Source: CAZKRL01 sp964555295
Lineage (GTDB): Bacteria; Bacteroidota; Bacteroidia; Flavobacteriales_D; Sanyastnellaceae
Assembly: GCA_964555295.1 (NCBI GenBank)
Contig: CAZKRL010000010.1
Coordinates: forward strand, 25,557 to 89,556
Direction: 5' to 3'
DNA: 64,000 nucleotides
Shown: in pieces, positions 25,447 through 32,644 of the stretch
Numbering within the stretch: position 1 is the first letter of the stretch
Layout: each line of letters begins with the position of its first letter
Notes under the pieces: generated by a model
What the model was told of the DNA's origin: nothing
What the model saw: only the letters and a program-made list of their open reading frames with translations
Databases searched by the model: none
Translations under genes and position numbers: made by a program

Positions 25447-26718
25447 TTAAAGCTCCATTTCCAAACTCAAGTTTTTGTAGGCTTCCTTCGGGAAGGAGTT
25501 GATATAGTTCTCCGTTGTTTTCAGATTTCCATCGTGAAGGATTTCCGATATTAACGCAATGGACTTCCCACTCCGAACCGCTACCGTAGCAAATGAATGT
25601 CGGGCGTGGTATGTTCCGATTTTTTCAGCTAAATCGGGATTGATACCGCTCTCCAGAGCGAACTCGCGGAAATTCCTCACAACCGTATCATTGAACCGTG
25701 CAACCTTGTTGTGCTGTTGCTTCGGTGTATCTGTTGCGTTCAGGATTCCGAAAAGGTAGGGGGATGTAGATTTTTTCCTCTTTTCAATGATTTGCTTCAG
25801 GGCAGGTGTCAACGGAACCTCTTTGATGGTGCGCTCTTTCTTTGTGTTCTTTGTTTTCGCCCTGATGTACTGGATGCTATCTTTATCAATGGAGGTGTGC
25901 TTCAGCTCGCAAATGTCTTTGGTATTCATGCCATAGGCGTAATATGAAAAAAACCAAAAATCCTTTGCGAATGACTGGTTTTCGTTCTTTGGTTCCTTGT
26001 GCCAAAGTAGCTTCAACTCATCTTGCGTTAATGCCTTGTTGACTTTCTTACTGGTTGGAATTTGCGCCTTGTTTTTGCCGAATGGATATCCATCGAAGGT
26101 TGCTATTCCCTTCTCGATTGCTATCCTGTAAATGCTTCGGAGGTTGCGTAGATATATCCCAACGGTTGCAGCCGATAGCGATTTCCTTTTTTCGCAATAG
26201 TGTTTGAACTTGTTGATGAACTCGATAGTAATCTCATCGAAGCTCAATGGTTCGAACTCCTTCTCGTGTTCATCCTTGCGTTTAGTATGCTTCAGATACT
26301 TGTTGATGCAGGTTTTTGCCAACGAGTATTTTTCAGCTGTTGATACAGAGCCTATCGAAAGTTTTTGCTCGATTACGGTATCAAACAAATTGAAAACATC
26401 GGCTGCATTTTTCGTTGATGCCCCGAACATTATTGCTTCGAATGCTTCAAATGAGAAGGTTCGTAGGCTATCCAGTACATCATTCCCTCGCTGTTCGAGT
26501 GCAAGTAGCTTTTTTCTCAGCTCCTTGTATTCATTTCGGGGCTTTGTGGTTTCGTAGATGCTTGCGAAATCTTCCTTTGTGAACTCAAACACCGTTGTGT
26601 ATAGCTTTTGTTTTCGTGGATTCTGGCAAAACAACCGTAGCTTGACGGGATAAGTACCGTTGAGCTTTTTGTGTCGGGTGTCCAGCCATAAGGAAAGGAA
26701 GACTTTTCTCATTTGCAT
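25447..26718 (-). CDS. int: Tyrosine recombinase (phage-type integrase)
   Basis: A 423-residue integrase starting at ATG 26718; ATG 26712 is also possible. The N-terminal arm-binding-like domain (VFLSLWLDTRHKKLNGTYPV) is followed by a SAM-like core-binding domain and a catalytic domain. Catalytic region: FSYYAYGMNTKDICELKH, then the beta-hairpin lysine region RAKTKNTKKERTIKEVPLTP, box II YHARHSFAT, and the tyrosine in KTTENYINSF. The ARHSFAT and KTTENY motifs are typical of Bacteroidota integrases that lack a canonical first arginine; the usual LGH is LHD here. It sits 133 bases from the attR repeat, as expected for an integrase beside its own att site. Confidence 0.93.
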   Translation of the reverse strand: MQMRKVFLSLWLDTRHKKLNGTYPVKLRLFCQNPRKQKLYTTVFEFTKEDFASIYETTKPRNEYKELRKKLLALEQRGNDVLDSLRTFSFEAFEAIMFGASTKNAADVFNLFDTVIEQKLSIGSVSTAEKYSLAKTCINKYLKHTKRKDEHEKEFEPLSFDEITIEFINKFKHYCEKRKSLSAATVGIYLRNLRSIYRIAIEKGIATFDGYPFGKNKAQIPTSKKVNKALTQDELKLLWHKEPKNENQSFAKDFWFFSYYAYGMNTKDICELKHTSIDKDSIQYIRAKTKNTKKERTIKEVPLTPALKQIIEKRKKSTSPYLFGILNATDTPKQQHNKVARFNDTVVRNFREFALESGINPDLAEKIGTYHARHSFATVAVRSGKSIALISEILHDGNLKTTENYINSFPKEAYKNLSLEMEL

Positions 26719-26730
26719 ATCGTTTGCATA
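26712..26730 (+). repeat. Paired TTTGCATA boxes at the integrase promoter
   Basis: TTTGCATA-TCG-TTTGCATA, the same octamers and 11-bp period as at 20907-20925 near the left end. Here the pair directly abuts the -7 box of the integrase promoter on the downstream side, so a bound protein would block integrase transcription. Dual recombination and autoregulation function is inferred. Confidence 0.6.
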
Positions 26731-26762
26731 CAAAACTAATGAATAACCAAATAAGAAAACAA
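26731..26762 (-). promoter_or_regulatory. Integrase promoter
   Basis: On the minus strand TTG (26762 down to 26760), 21 bases, then TAGTTTTG (26738 down to 26731), matching TTG-N17-23-TAnnTTTG. The predicted start falls within the TTTGCATA pair and just ahead of the integrase ATG. Confidence 0.5.
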
Positions 26763-26850
26763 AGCAAACCGAAGCTAATGAACCGAAAATGCTACATTTG
26801 CAAAGAAATCAGATGCAGTACCAAAAAGAACAAATAGGATAAAAACACGA

Positions 26851-26897
26851 CTGGGGGGCGTGTGGTCGCACGTTCGAGTCGTGTCATCCCGACCAAT
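26851..26897 (+). repeat. attR: right 47-bp direct repeat, displaced 3' half of tRNA-Pro
   Basis: Identical to 20816-20862. There is no matching 5' tRNA half before it, so it is a remnant and not a second tRNA gene. Beyond the repeat the sequences differ (GACCAATTTT here, GACCAATGAA at the left). Confidence 0.92.
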
Positions 26898-26942
26898 TTT
26901 GTTTTCTTTAATCATTGTCATTTCAGAAAACATCAACTAACC

Positions 26943-26976
26943 AAATGCCGACTATTCCAGTCGGCATTTGTTATTT
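26943..26976 (+). terminator. Rho-independent terminator, original tRNA-Pro terminator
   Basis: A perfect 11-base stem, AAATGCCGACT (26943-26953) and AGTCGGCATTT (26959-26969), loop ATTCC, then GTTATTTT. It lies 46 bases beyond attR. Before insertion of the element this would have followed the tRNA directly. Confidence 0.8.
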
Positions 26977-27012
26977 TACAATTTCCTCTGTCCTAAAAAT
27001 TAGAGTCATGTA

Positions 27013-27192
27013 ATGAATTTATTATTTCGATTTCTTCGAAAAGATGGTTGGTTTGTAATCAGGCAGAGCGGAAGTCATATGGTCATGTCGCATCCTACTA
27101 ATAAAGGACAGATTGTTTGTCCTAATCATGGTAGTCATTCGGTTGGTAAAGGCTTAGAGAAAAAAATTAAGAAGGACGCAGGAATTAAATAA
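27013..27192 (+). CDS. hicA: HicA-family mRNA interferase toxin, 59 aa
   Basis: A 59-residue protein matching HicA almost end to end: FLRKDGWFVIRQSGSHMVMS, HPTNKGQIVCPNHGSHSVGK, and the end LEKKIKKDAGIK. The catalytic histidine in GSHMV is present. HicA folds as a dsRNA-binding-like domain and cleaves mRNA when free of its antitoxin HicB. The start at ATG 27013 gives a protein about two residues shorter at the N terminus than usual. The antitoxin that follows is damaged. It lies just outside the element, beyond attR. The identification is strong by motif; activity is not shown. Confidence 0.85.
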   Translation: MNLLFRFLRKDGWFVIRQSGSHMVMSHPTNKGQIVCPNHGSHSVGKGLEKKIKKDAGIK

Positions 27193-27375
27193 ATAATATC
27201 TCATGAAAATAGAAATGATTATAGAGCGCTATCTGAGAGAATTGGTATGAATCAAAGTTTATTGGCTCAGTATATAAATGGAATCAAAAAACCCTCATCA
27301 AATCAAGCTTTGAAAATCCTTCAAGGTGTGCAACAAATCGGAAATGAGTTGGCCGCTATTCGATTTTTGCTGTAA
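27193..27375 (+). pseudogene. hicB: Truncated HicB antitoxin, C-terminal DNA-binding part only
   Basis: Directly after the hicA stop and in the same reading frame, 60 codons encode a HicB C-terminal HTH: SHENRNDYRALSERIGMNQ, SLLAQYINGIKKPSSNQA, then LKILQGVQQIGNELAAIRF. The N-terminal RNase-H-like HicB domain (about 70 residues) that neutralises HicA is absent, and there is no proper start codon before ATG 27247. This looks like a deletion remnant. A short HTH-only protein from 27247 is conceivable but less likely. Confidence 0.75.
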
Positions 27376-27672
27376 GCTGAAAGTTGGATACTGAAATTGA
27401 ATTTTACGCCATTTGGAAAGTCTGAACTCTCGGTGATCCTGCCGACAGTATTTTGACGAGCCATCGAGGAAACGATGGCCTTTTTTATGAGTGATTTGTA
27501 ACTATCTGTGTCGAGAATTCTATAACTTCATTATCGTATTTTTTCTGTATCTGAAAGTCTAGCAGCAGAGTGAGAGGCGCAGATTTTACATGCCCAGTTG
27601 GTTTATTGCATTAGCAGTGTGATAACTCGTTACCTCACCCAAACATGTATCGCTATTCTTAAAGCGGGAGCT
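27376..27672. other. Intergenic region with a terminator, no gene seen
   Basis: The 297 bases between the hicB remnant and the phnA-like gene contain one clear rho-independent terminator: GCCATCG (27460-27466), loop AGGAAA, CGATGGC (27473-27479), then CTTTTTT. I see no coding sequence and no recognised RNA in the rest. Confidence 0.5.
27460..27486 (+). terminator. Rho-independent terminator
   Basis: A perfect 7-base stem GCCATCG/CGATGGC with loop AGGAAA and a following T run (27481-27486). It could end the hicA-hicB transcript. Confidence 0.75.
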
Positions 27673-28254
27673 TTACCCTTTGCGGACGTATTTTGTCAGG
27701 ATAACGATTTGCTGGTTTTCTATTTTACCCTCGATTTGTTCTACATTATCCTTCACCAACCGGATGTTCTTCACCACCGTACCTGCTCTTGCACTGAAAC
27801 TGGTTCCTTTGACATCAAGCGTTTTTACCAGAATCGCGGTGTCACCTTCATGCAATCGCTGTCCGTTGCTGTCCAAATGAAACTCTACATCGCTGTCATT
27901 TTCGTGGTCACCGGTGGCTTTTGCCCATTGTAGCTGATCTTCATCAAGATAGAGCATGTCCAGCGCATCGGCTGCCCAGCTTTCATTGCGAAGGCGTTGA
28001 AGCATGCGCCACGCCGTAATTTTTACAGGGACATGTTCACTCCACATGCTGGTGAGCAGACAATTCCAATGTGCCTCATCCAATGGCACTTGTTTCAGGA
28101 GTTGAGCGACGCAGGTATTGCACGCGCAAATACATTGTTCGGCCGTTTGCTCGTTGGCGGGAGGTAGCTCGTAAATCGTTATTTCAGATGAGGATGCACA
28201 AAGCTCACAGCAATGATTGCCTCTTGCGTAAAGAATTTCTTTGATTGTGCTCAA
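27673..28254 (-). CDS. phnA: PhnA-family zinc-ribbon protein
   Basis: A 193-residue protein. The N-terminal zinc-ribbon-like region has RGNHCCELC and CICACNTC, and the C-terminal domain has the PhnA signature DSNGQRLHEGDTAILVKTLD and VKGTSFSARAGTVVKNIRLV with NQQIVILTKYVRK at the end. PhnA proteins are widespread, but the name reflects a historical link to phosphonate use and the function is unsettled; phosphonoacetate hydrolase activity is not supported by the sequence. It has no phosphonate genes next to it. Reads toward the terminator region. Confidence 0.85.
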   Translation of the reverse strand: MSTIKEILYARGNHCCELCASSSEITIYELPPANEQTAEQCICACNTCVAQLLKQVPLDEAHWNCLLTSMWSEHVPVKITAWRMLQRLRNESWAADALDMLYLDEDQLQWAKATGDHENDSDVEFHLDSNGQRLHEGDTAILVKTLDVKGTSFSARAGTVVKNIRLVKDNVEQIEGKIENQQIVILTKYVRKG

Positions 28255-28720
28255 GGTTTATAATTAGGGATCGAAAGGTAATGGTTATGAGTGGATGGGT
28301 TTGCTTTTTCGCTCTGCATTGATGGAGCAGTACAAACTTATTAGCGCTCATGATTTAAGTCATCCCCGAACCCTCTCATGAATAACACATTAACGACTAT
28401 CTTTAAATTAAGAACTTGTCTGGCCAACGCCGACCACCTCAAGTCGTGGGGCCAGATCTGGGATTCACTCTATGGTTCGTCCATCAATGCAGAATTGTAA
28501 ATTCAGATTTGAGCTTGTTGATTGACGAGATCGCCTGATTCAATTGAAGCAATCTGTAAGGTTCTCAGGAGGGTCAATTTTCTTTGGCTAAGGATTTTTG
28601 ACATTGAATTTTTCGAAATACGCATCAACAGCGCATGGATTAGAATTTTTAGTATTACTATGCTCCATTGGTGTTTTCAGAAGTACATGTATTATCATTG
28701 CGCCGCACAATTTTACGATT
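28255..28720. other. Intergenic region of 466 bases, no firm gene
   Basis: Between divergent phnA and the protease gene. A 40-codon frame (28378-28500, starting ATG AAT AAC ACA) is the only short ORF of note and is unsupported. A nested inverted repeat at 28419-28456 pairs TCTGGCC with GGCCAGA and CCAC with GTGG, which might form an RNA hairpin. No tRNA, promoter of consensus type, or other gene is seen. Confidence 0.4.
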
Positions 28721-30406
28721 ATGAAAAAAATTTATTGGTTTGCCTTTGCAGTGATTCATTCGCATTTGATTCTGTCACAACAACGACCTGTCGGTTTTGA
28801 GCTTTTTGCACAGGAGTTGTTGGCATTACCACGAACCGAACTCGTTACGTTTGATCATTCTCAGCTATGGGCTGAAGATATGCAACGAGAACATCAGGGA
28901 GGTCGAACCAATATTGGCCGACTCATTCCTTACAATGAAAATTGTTACACCACGGGGGTTTGGTCGCAACTGCCCAATGGTGATCGTTTGTGGCAATGGC
29001 GTTTCAAAACTGCCAATGCAAAAGGACTTTGTGTTTATTTCGACAATTTCCAGATACCTCTTGGGTCTAGTGTCTTTTTATATCCCGCTGATAGAAGCCA
29101 TTTTTTCGGTCCGGCACTCAATGAAGATTGCAATGAACATGGAAAGTTTATGATGGGTGAAATTGCTGGCGAAGAGGCCATTCTTGAGTATTATCAACCT
29201 TTTGAAGTGATTGGTGAGCCGACCATTGAAATGCGCTCGGTATCACACATGTACCGAAATGTGTTCGCAGGTCTGGAGGAACGCGGCGGAGGTTCAGATG
29301 TTTGCGAGGTAGATGTTAATTGTCCGGAAGGATCAGATTGGGTGGATCAACGTAATTCTGTTGTGCGACTGCTTATTACAGAAGGCAATTTTCAGGGCTT
29401 GTGCAGTGGAGCGCTCGTCAATAATACTTCGCAAGATTGCCGCAAATTCATTCTTACCGCATTGCACTGCGGTGTATCTACCACGGATGCCGATTGGTTG
29501 CTTTGTCAGGTGAGGTTCAATTATCAACGTGCAGCATGCGGCAGCGGTACAACGCCCAGTTCCAACAATAGGGTAGGGGTATTTCGCAGGGCTGATAGTA
29601 ATGACAACGGGGGTGATAATGGGTCAGATTTTCTATTGCTCGAATTGGAGGAAAACCCTTTACAGTCTTGGAACATTTTCTACGCAGGTTGGGATGCGCG
29701 CGCTATTACACCTGATAATTGTGTGGGTATTCATCATCCCGCCGGAGATGTGAAAAAAATATCTACTACCGACAATATTGTATCCGGTGGATGGGGAATC
29801 AATGGTACTCACTGGCAAGTCAACTGGATGCAGACAGAGACCAATTGGGGCGTTACCGAAGGCGGTTCTTCGGGTTCGCCGCTGTTCAATCAAGATAAGA
29901 GGATAGTGGGTCATCTTACCGGTGGAGGTTCTTGCTGTACCTCAGGTGGCTGCGGATTCGGTACTTCGCCCTCCGCTCCTGATTCCTACGGGAAGCTCGA
30001 TCGAGATTGGGATAATAACCCCAATACTGCTGACCAGAAATTAAAGGTTTGGCTGGATCCAACCAATACCGGTATCGAGTCTATGGACGGTTCTTATCTG
30101 GTGCCTGGAGGGGATTATCCTTGTGTATTCGTTGGGCAAGGCGATGAAATGTCATTGGACTTTGACGATGTGAGTTTGTTTCCTTCTGTTGGCAACGGTC
30201 ATATTAACTTGTCCTTTCCTGATCGTGTAAAGCTCTCAAGTGTTTTTGTCTATGATCAGAACGGCAGGCTGGTGCACTCAATAACCAAATCGATGGTCTC
30301 CCCGCAGATGCTCAATCTTGCATCGCTTGAAAATGGCGTGTACTTCATCACAATCCAGAGTGAATCAGCTCATTCAGTTACAAAAAAGATACAGATTATT
30401 CACTGA
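28721..30406 (+). CDS. Secreted trypsin-like serine protease with T9SS sorting domain
   Basis: A 561-residue protein from ATG 28721, where a signal peptide (MKKIYWFAFAVIHSHLILS) begins; the frame upstream is not coding-like. An N-terminal prodomain (about 20-200) precedes the protease domain with catalytic His in FILTALHC (near residue 247), Asp in GSDFLLLEL (near 301) and Ser in TEGGSSGSPLF (near 382), resembling lysyl-endopeptidase-type (S1) proteases. The end (VSLFPSVGNGHINL to TKKIQIIH) is a T9SS C-terminal sorting domain, so it is exported through T9SS and displayed or released at the surface. Confidence 0.88.
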   Translation: MKKIYWFAFAVIHSHLILSQQRPVGFELFAQELLALPRTELVTFDHSQLWAEDMQREHQGGRTNIGRLIPYNENCYTTGVWSQLPNGDRLWQWRFKTANAKGLCVYFDNFQIPLGSSVFLYPADRSHFFGPALNEDCNEHGKFMMGEIAGEEAILEYYQPFEVIGEPTIEMRSVSHMYRNVFAGLEERGGGSDVCEVDVNCPEGSDWVDQRNSVVRLLITEGNFQGLCSGALVNNTSQDCRKFILTALHCGVSTTDADWLLCQVRFNYQRAACGSGTTPSSNNRVGVFRRADSNDNGGDNGSDFLLLELEENPLQSWNIFYAGWDARAITPDNCVGIHHPAGDVKKISTTDNIVSGGWGINGTHWQVNWMQTETNWGVTEGGSSGSPLFNQDKRIVGHLTGGGSCCTSGGCGFGTSPSAPDSYGKLDRDWDNNPNTADQKLKVWLDPTNTGIESMDGSYLVPGGDYPCVFVGQGDEMSLDFDDVSLFPSVGNGHINLSFPDRVKLSSVFVYDQNGRLVHSITKSMVSPQMLNLASLENGVYFITIQSESAHSVTKKIQIIH

Positions 30407-30412
30407 ACCCGT

Positions 30413-30442
30413 TTGCAGCATTGAAATAACTCTTTACATTTG
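30413..30442 (+). promoter_or_regulatory. Bacteroidota-type promoter of the STAS gene
   Basis: TTG at 30413-30415, exactly 19 bases, then TACATTTG at 30435-30442: a full consensus match, 16 bases before the ATG at 30459. Confidence 0.65.
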
Positions 30443-30458
30443 AGCAAAATCAAGAGTC

Positions 30459-30824
30459 ATGAAATTTGTCGTTTCGAAAAAAGATAAGGTGACCTCCATC
30501 TCCTCGAAAGTGGAGAAATTGGATGCTTTACATTCACCCGAATTAAAGAGTGAAGTAATTAGCATCAATCGTGAAGGAACCAAGAATATCATCATTGATC
30601 TTACAGATACGAGGTACATCGATTCTTCCGGCTTGAGTGCACTTTTGGTAGCCAACAGACTATGTCGCGATGCAGCTGGTACTTTTGTTTTGTGTGGACT
30701 TCAAGATCATGTCAAGAAGTTGATTTCAATTTCGCAACTTGAAACTGTTTTGAAGATAACCCCGACCGTAAGTGAAGCCATTGATTTGGTATACATGGAG
30801 GAGTTGGAAAGAGACGTGAAATAA
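30459..30824 (+). CDS. STAS-domain protein, anti-anti-sigma-like
   Basis: A 121-residue single STAS domain. The key loop TRYIDSSGLSALL carries the conserved Ser (about residue 57) that is phosphorylated in SpoIIAA-like anti-sigma antagonists; NIIIDLTD precedes it and FVLCGLQDHVKKLISIS follows. Family members switch an anti-sigma factor or another kinase-type partner, or act in signalling such as RsbV. No kinase, phosphatase or sigma partner is next to it. It has its own promoter and precedes the T9SS-cargo gene by 29 bases. Confidence 0.85.
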   Translation: MKFVVSKKDKVTSISSKVEKLDALHSPELKSEVISINREGTKNIIIDLTDTRYIDSSGLSALLVANRLCRDAAGTFVLCGLQDHVKKLISISQLETVLKITPTVSEAIDLVYMEELERDVK

Positions 30825-30853
30825 TCAAATAGCTCAATAAACATTACAATTAC

Positions 30854-31636
30854 ATGAAGAGAATTTTTACTTTCTTAGTTGCGGTTAGTACAGCGCAAAT
30901 TGCCATTTCGCAGTGCGACCCTATGGCGCATGACTTCCAAGGAGCGGCATTTGGCGTCTATCCCCCTGATAGTATTGGTCTACAACAAGCAGAAGTGAAT
31001 GTGCCCTATGAGCAGGTGTTGTATTTTAAAATTCCTCAAGACGCCAATAATATCGATCCTACCTACCCGGCAGGAACAGCGGATATCGATTCAGTAAGAC
31101 TCACTAGTATTACCTATAACAACGGTGTTTCTTTTGTTCCGGTAAGTGGATTGGGGTTAACAGTGGATTGTAGTTCCCCGTCCTGTACTTTTCTGCCTAA
31201 CCAACAATATTGCGGTAGAATTTCTGGTACGCCAAATACCGGTGGTGTTTTTCCGGTTACAATAAATGTTGATGCATACGCAAGTATTATAATCCTGGGT
31301 CCACAGGTTGTGCCGTATTCTTTTCCTGATTATGTTCTCACCGTTAACGGGCCAATGAGCGTCCTGGAACCTGCTGGTAAAAGTTTCAGTGTAGCCAAGC
31401 TCTATCCTAATCCTGCCACTGATGCAGCGACATTGCCGGTATCATTGACCAATAACGATAGGGTTGAAATAAGTGTGATGAACCTAGTGGGTAAGAACGT
31501 GCTAACCAAAAGTTTCTCCGGAGTTAAAGGCATGAACAATATTCCGCTGAACCTGGAAAATTTTGAAAGTGGTGTATACCTCATCACTGTTAAATCAGGA
31601 AATCATACTGCTACACAGAAATTTGTTGTAGAATAA
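30854..31636 (+). CDS. Secreted T9SS-sorted protein, unknown function
   Basis: A 260-residue secreted protein: signal MKRIFTFLVAVSTAQIAIS, a beta-sandwich-like middle with a Cys pair (LTVDCSSPSCTFLPNQQYCG), and a C-terminal T9SS type A sorting domain (FSVAKLYPNPATDAATLPVS to TATQKFVVE). No enzyme family recognised; the middle resembles Ig-like or adhesion modules. It may be cotranscribed with the STAS gene. A terminator follows. Confidence 0.75.
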   Translation: MKRIFTFLVAVSTAQIAISQCDPMAHDFQGAAFGVYPPDSIGLQQAEVNVPYEQVLYFKIPQDANNIDPTYPAGTADIDSVRLTSITYNNGVSFVPVSGLGLTVDCSSPSCTFLPNQQYCGRISGTPNTGGVFPVTINVDAYASIIILGPQVVPYSFPDYVLTVNGPMSVLEPAGKSFSVAKLYPNPATDAATLPVSLTNNDRVEISVMNLVGKNVLTKSFSGVKGMNNIPLNLENFESGVYLITVKSGNHTATQKFVVE

Positions 31637-31655
31637 TTCACTGATGAATGATTTG

Positions 31656-31686
31656 AAACTGCACCTTTGAGGTGCAGTTTTTTTTT
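31656..31686 (+). terminator. Rho-independent terminator abutting the rnz start
   Basis: A perfect 11-base stem, AAACTGCACCT (31656-31666) and AGGTGCAGTTT (31670-31680), loop TTG, then TTTTTT. The last T is only one base before the rnz ATG at 31688. It ends the T9SS-cargo transcript. Confidence 0.85.
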
Positions 31687-31687
31687 G

Positions 31688-32599
31688 ATGAAGTTCGAAG
31701 TCCTCATTCTCGGTTGCGGCGCAGCAGCTCCCAGCGGCAGAAACTTGCCTTCTGCCCAGCTCATCAATTTGCGCGAGAATTATTTGCTGGTGGATTGCGG
31801 AGAAGGCACTCAACTGCAGCTGCGCAGGTATAAAGTCAAGTTCCAGCGCATCAGCCATATTTTTATATCCCACTTGCACGGAGATCACTACCTCGGTCTC
31901 ATGGGGCTGCTTTCCAGTATGCATTTGTTGGGTAGAAGAACACCGTTGACAGTTTATTCACCGCCCGGACTTGAGGAAATCATCCGGGTGCAAATGAAAA
32001 TTTCTGAGAGTTTTTTTGAATTTCCTCTGGAGTTCATTGCATTGTCTTGTGAATCAGAATCACTTATTGTCGATGAATCTGCCTTTGAAGTTCGTTCTTT
32101 CCCGCTTAAGCATCGCGTGAAATGCTCAGGTTTTGTCTTCAGAGAGAAACCGCTTTTGCCCAACATCAGTAAGGATATGATTCGCGAATACAAGTTGGAT
32201 GTTGAGGAGATATTGCAATTGAAACATGGTCACGCAATTGTGAGTCGCGATGGTATTCCGGTAACCCCGGAGCAGGTCCTCGCTCCACCTCATGAAACAA
32301 AGTCGTATGCCTATTGCTCAGATACAATGGAGTGGGAGAAAATCATCCCCTTTATTCGCAATGTGACATTGTTATATCATGAATCTACTTTTCTGGAGAC
32401 AGAGGCCAAAAGAGCTGTTGAGACTTGGCATTCTACCGCCTCGGGCGCTGCAAGAATTGCTTTAAAGGCAGAGGTAAGGCAGTTGATGCTGGGGCATTTC
32501 AGTGCGCGTTATGGCGACCAGGGTTATTTTCTTCAAGAGGCAATACCTATTTTTCCTAACGTAATTCTCGCCGAAGAAGGTCGAACAATAGAACTATAA
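31688..32599 (+). CDS. rnz: Ribonuclease Z
   Basis: A 303-residue metallo-beta-lactamase-fold nuclease starting at ATG 31688 (an upstream in-frame TTG at 31667 falls in the terminator). The zinc site HLHGDH is at residues 62-67; also seen are GCGAAAPSGRNLPSAQLI, YLLVDCGEG, YCSDT, LYHESTFLE and LMLGHFSARY. It removes 3' trailers from tRNA precursors, important for tRNAs without encoded CCA. Convergent with arginase. Its transcript must be started upstream of, or within, the preceding terminator, which is unusual. Confidence 0.92.
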   Translation: MKFEVLILGCGAAAPSGRNLPSAQLINLRENYLLVDCGEGTQLQLRRYKVKFQRISHIFISHLHGDHYLGLMGLLSSMHLLGRRTPLTVYSPPGLEEIIRVQMKISESFFEFPLEFIALSCESESLIVDESAFEVRSFPLKHRVKCSGFVFREKPLLPNISKDMIREYKLDVEEILQLKHGHAIVSRDGIPVTPEQVLAPPHETKSYAYCSDTMEWEKIIPFIRNVTLLYHESTFLETEAKRAVETWHSTASGAARIALKAEVRQLMLGHFSARYGDQGYFLQEAIPIFPNVILAEEGRTIEL

Positions 32600-32644
32600 T
32601 GGCTAGACTCACTAAAATCTGATGAATGGAGAGGGAATGAAAAT

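Larger units (their letters stand above)
20816..26897. mobile_element. Integrative element in tRNA-Pro, about 6.0 kb, with integrase and replication-type genes
   Basis: Bounded by a perfect 47-bp direct repeat, the 3' half of tRNA-Pro, at 20816-20862 and 26851-26897. The gene content is a tyrosine integrase next to the right end, then in the same direction an unknown protein, an excisionase-like HTH protein, DUF3987, DUF6371 and an 84-residue protein; a secreted SHOCT-like protein faces the other way at the left end. No relaxase, coupling protein, conjugation, capsid or lysis gene is present. It is therefore a non-conjugative element or a satellite that may need a helper. Boundaries are seen in the sequence; lifestyle is inference. 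Confidence 0.88.

Noticed and set aside
25447..26718. Integrase inactive because the box II histidine position is Tyr and LGH reads LHD
   Set aside because: Bacteroidota integrases commonly show such changes; the ARH arginine and the catalytic tyrosine are in place.
26851..26897. Second tRNA-Pro gene
   Set aside because: Only the 3' half is present; the preceding sequence has no acceptor or D arm, so it is the att remnant.
20816..26897. Prophage
   Set aside because: No capsid, portal, tail, large terminase or lysis gene is seen in the six to seven element genes.
27400..27460. RNase P RNA fragment (GGAAAGTCTGAACTC resembles the conserved start of rnpB)
   Set aside because: The rest of the conserved regions and the expected length are missing.
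30459..30824. STAS protein paired with the ECF sigma factor at 44048
   Set aside because: 13 kb apart, with no shared promoter or anti-sigma kinase nearby.
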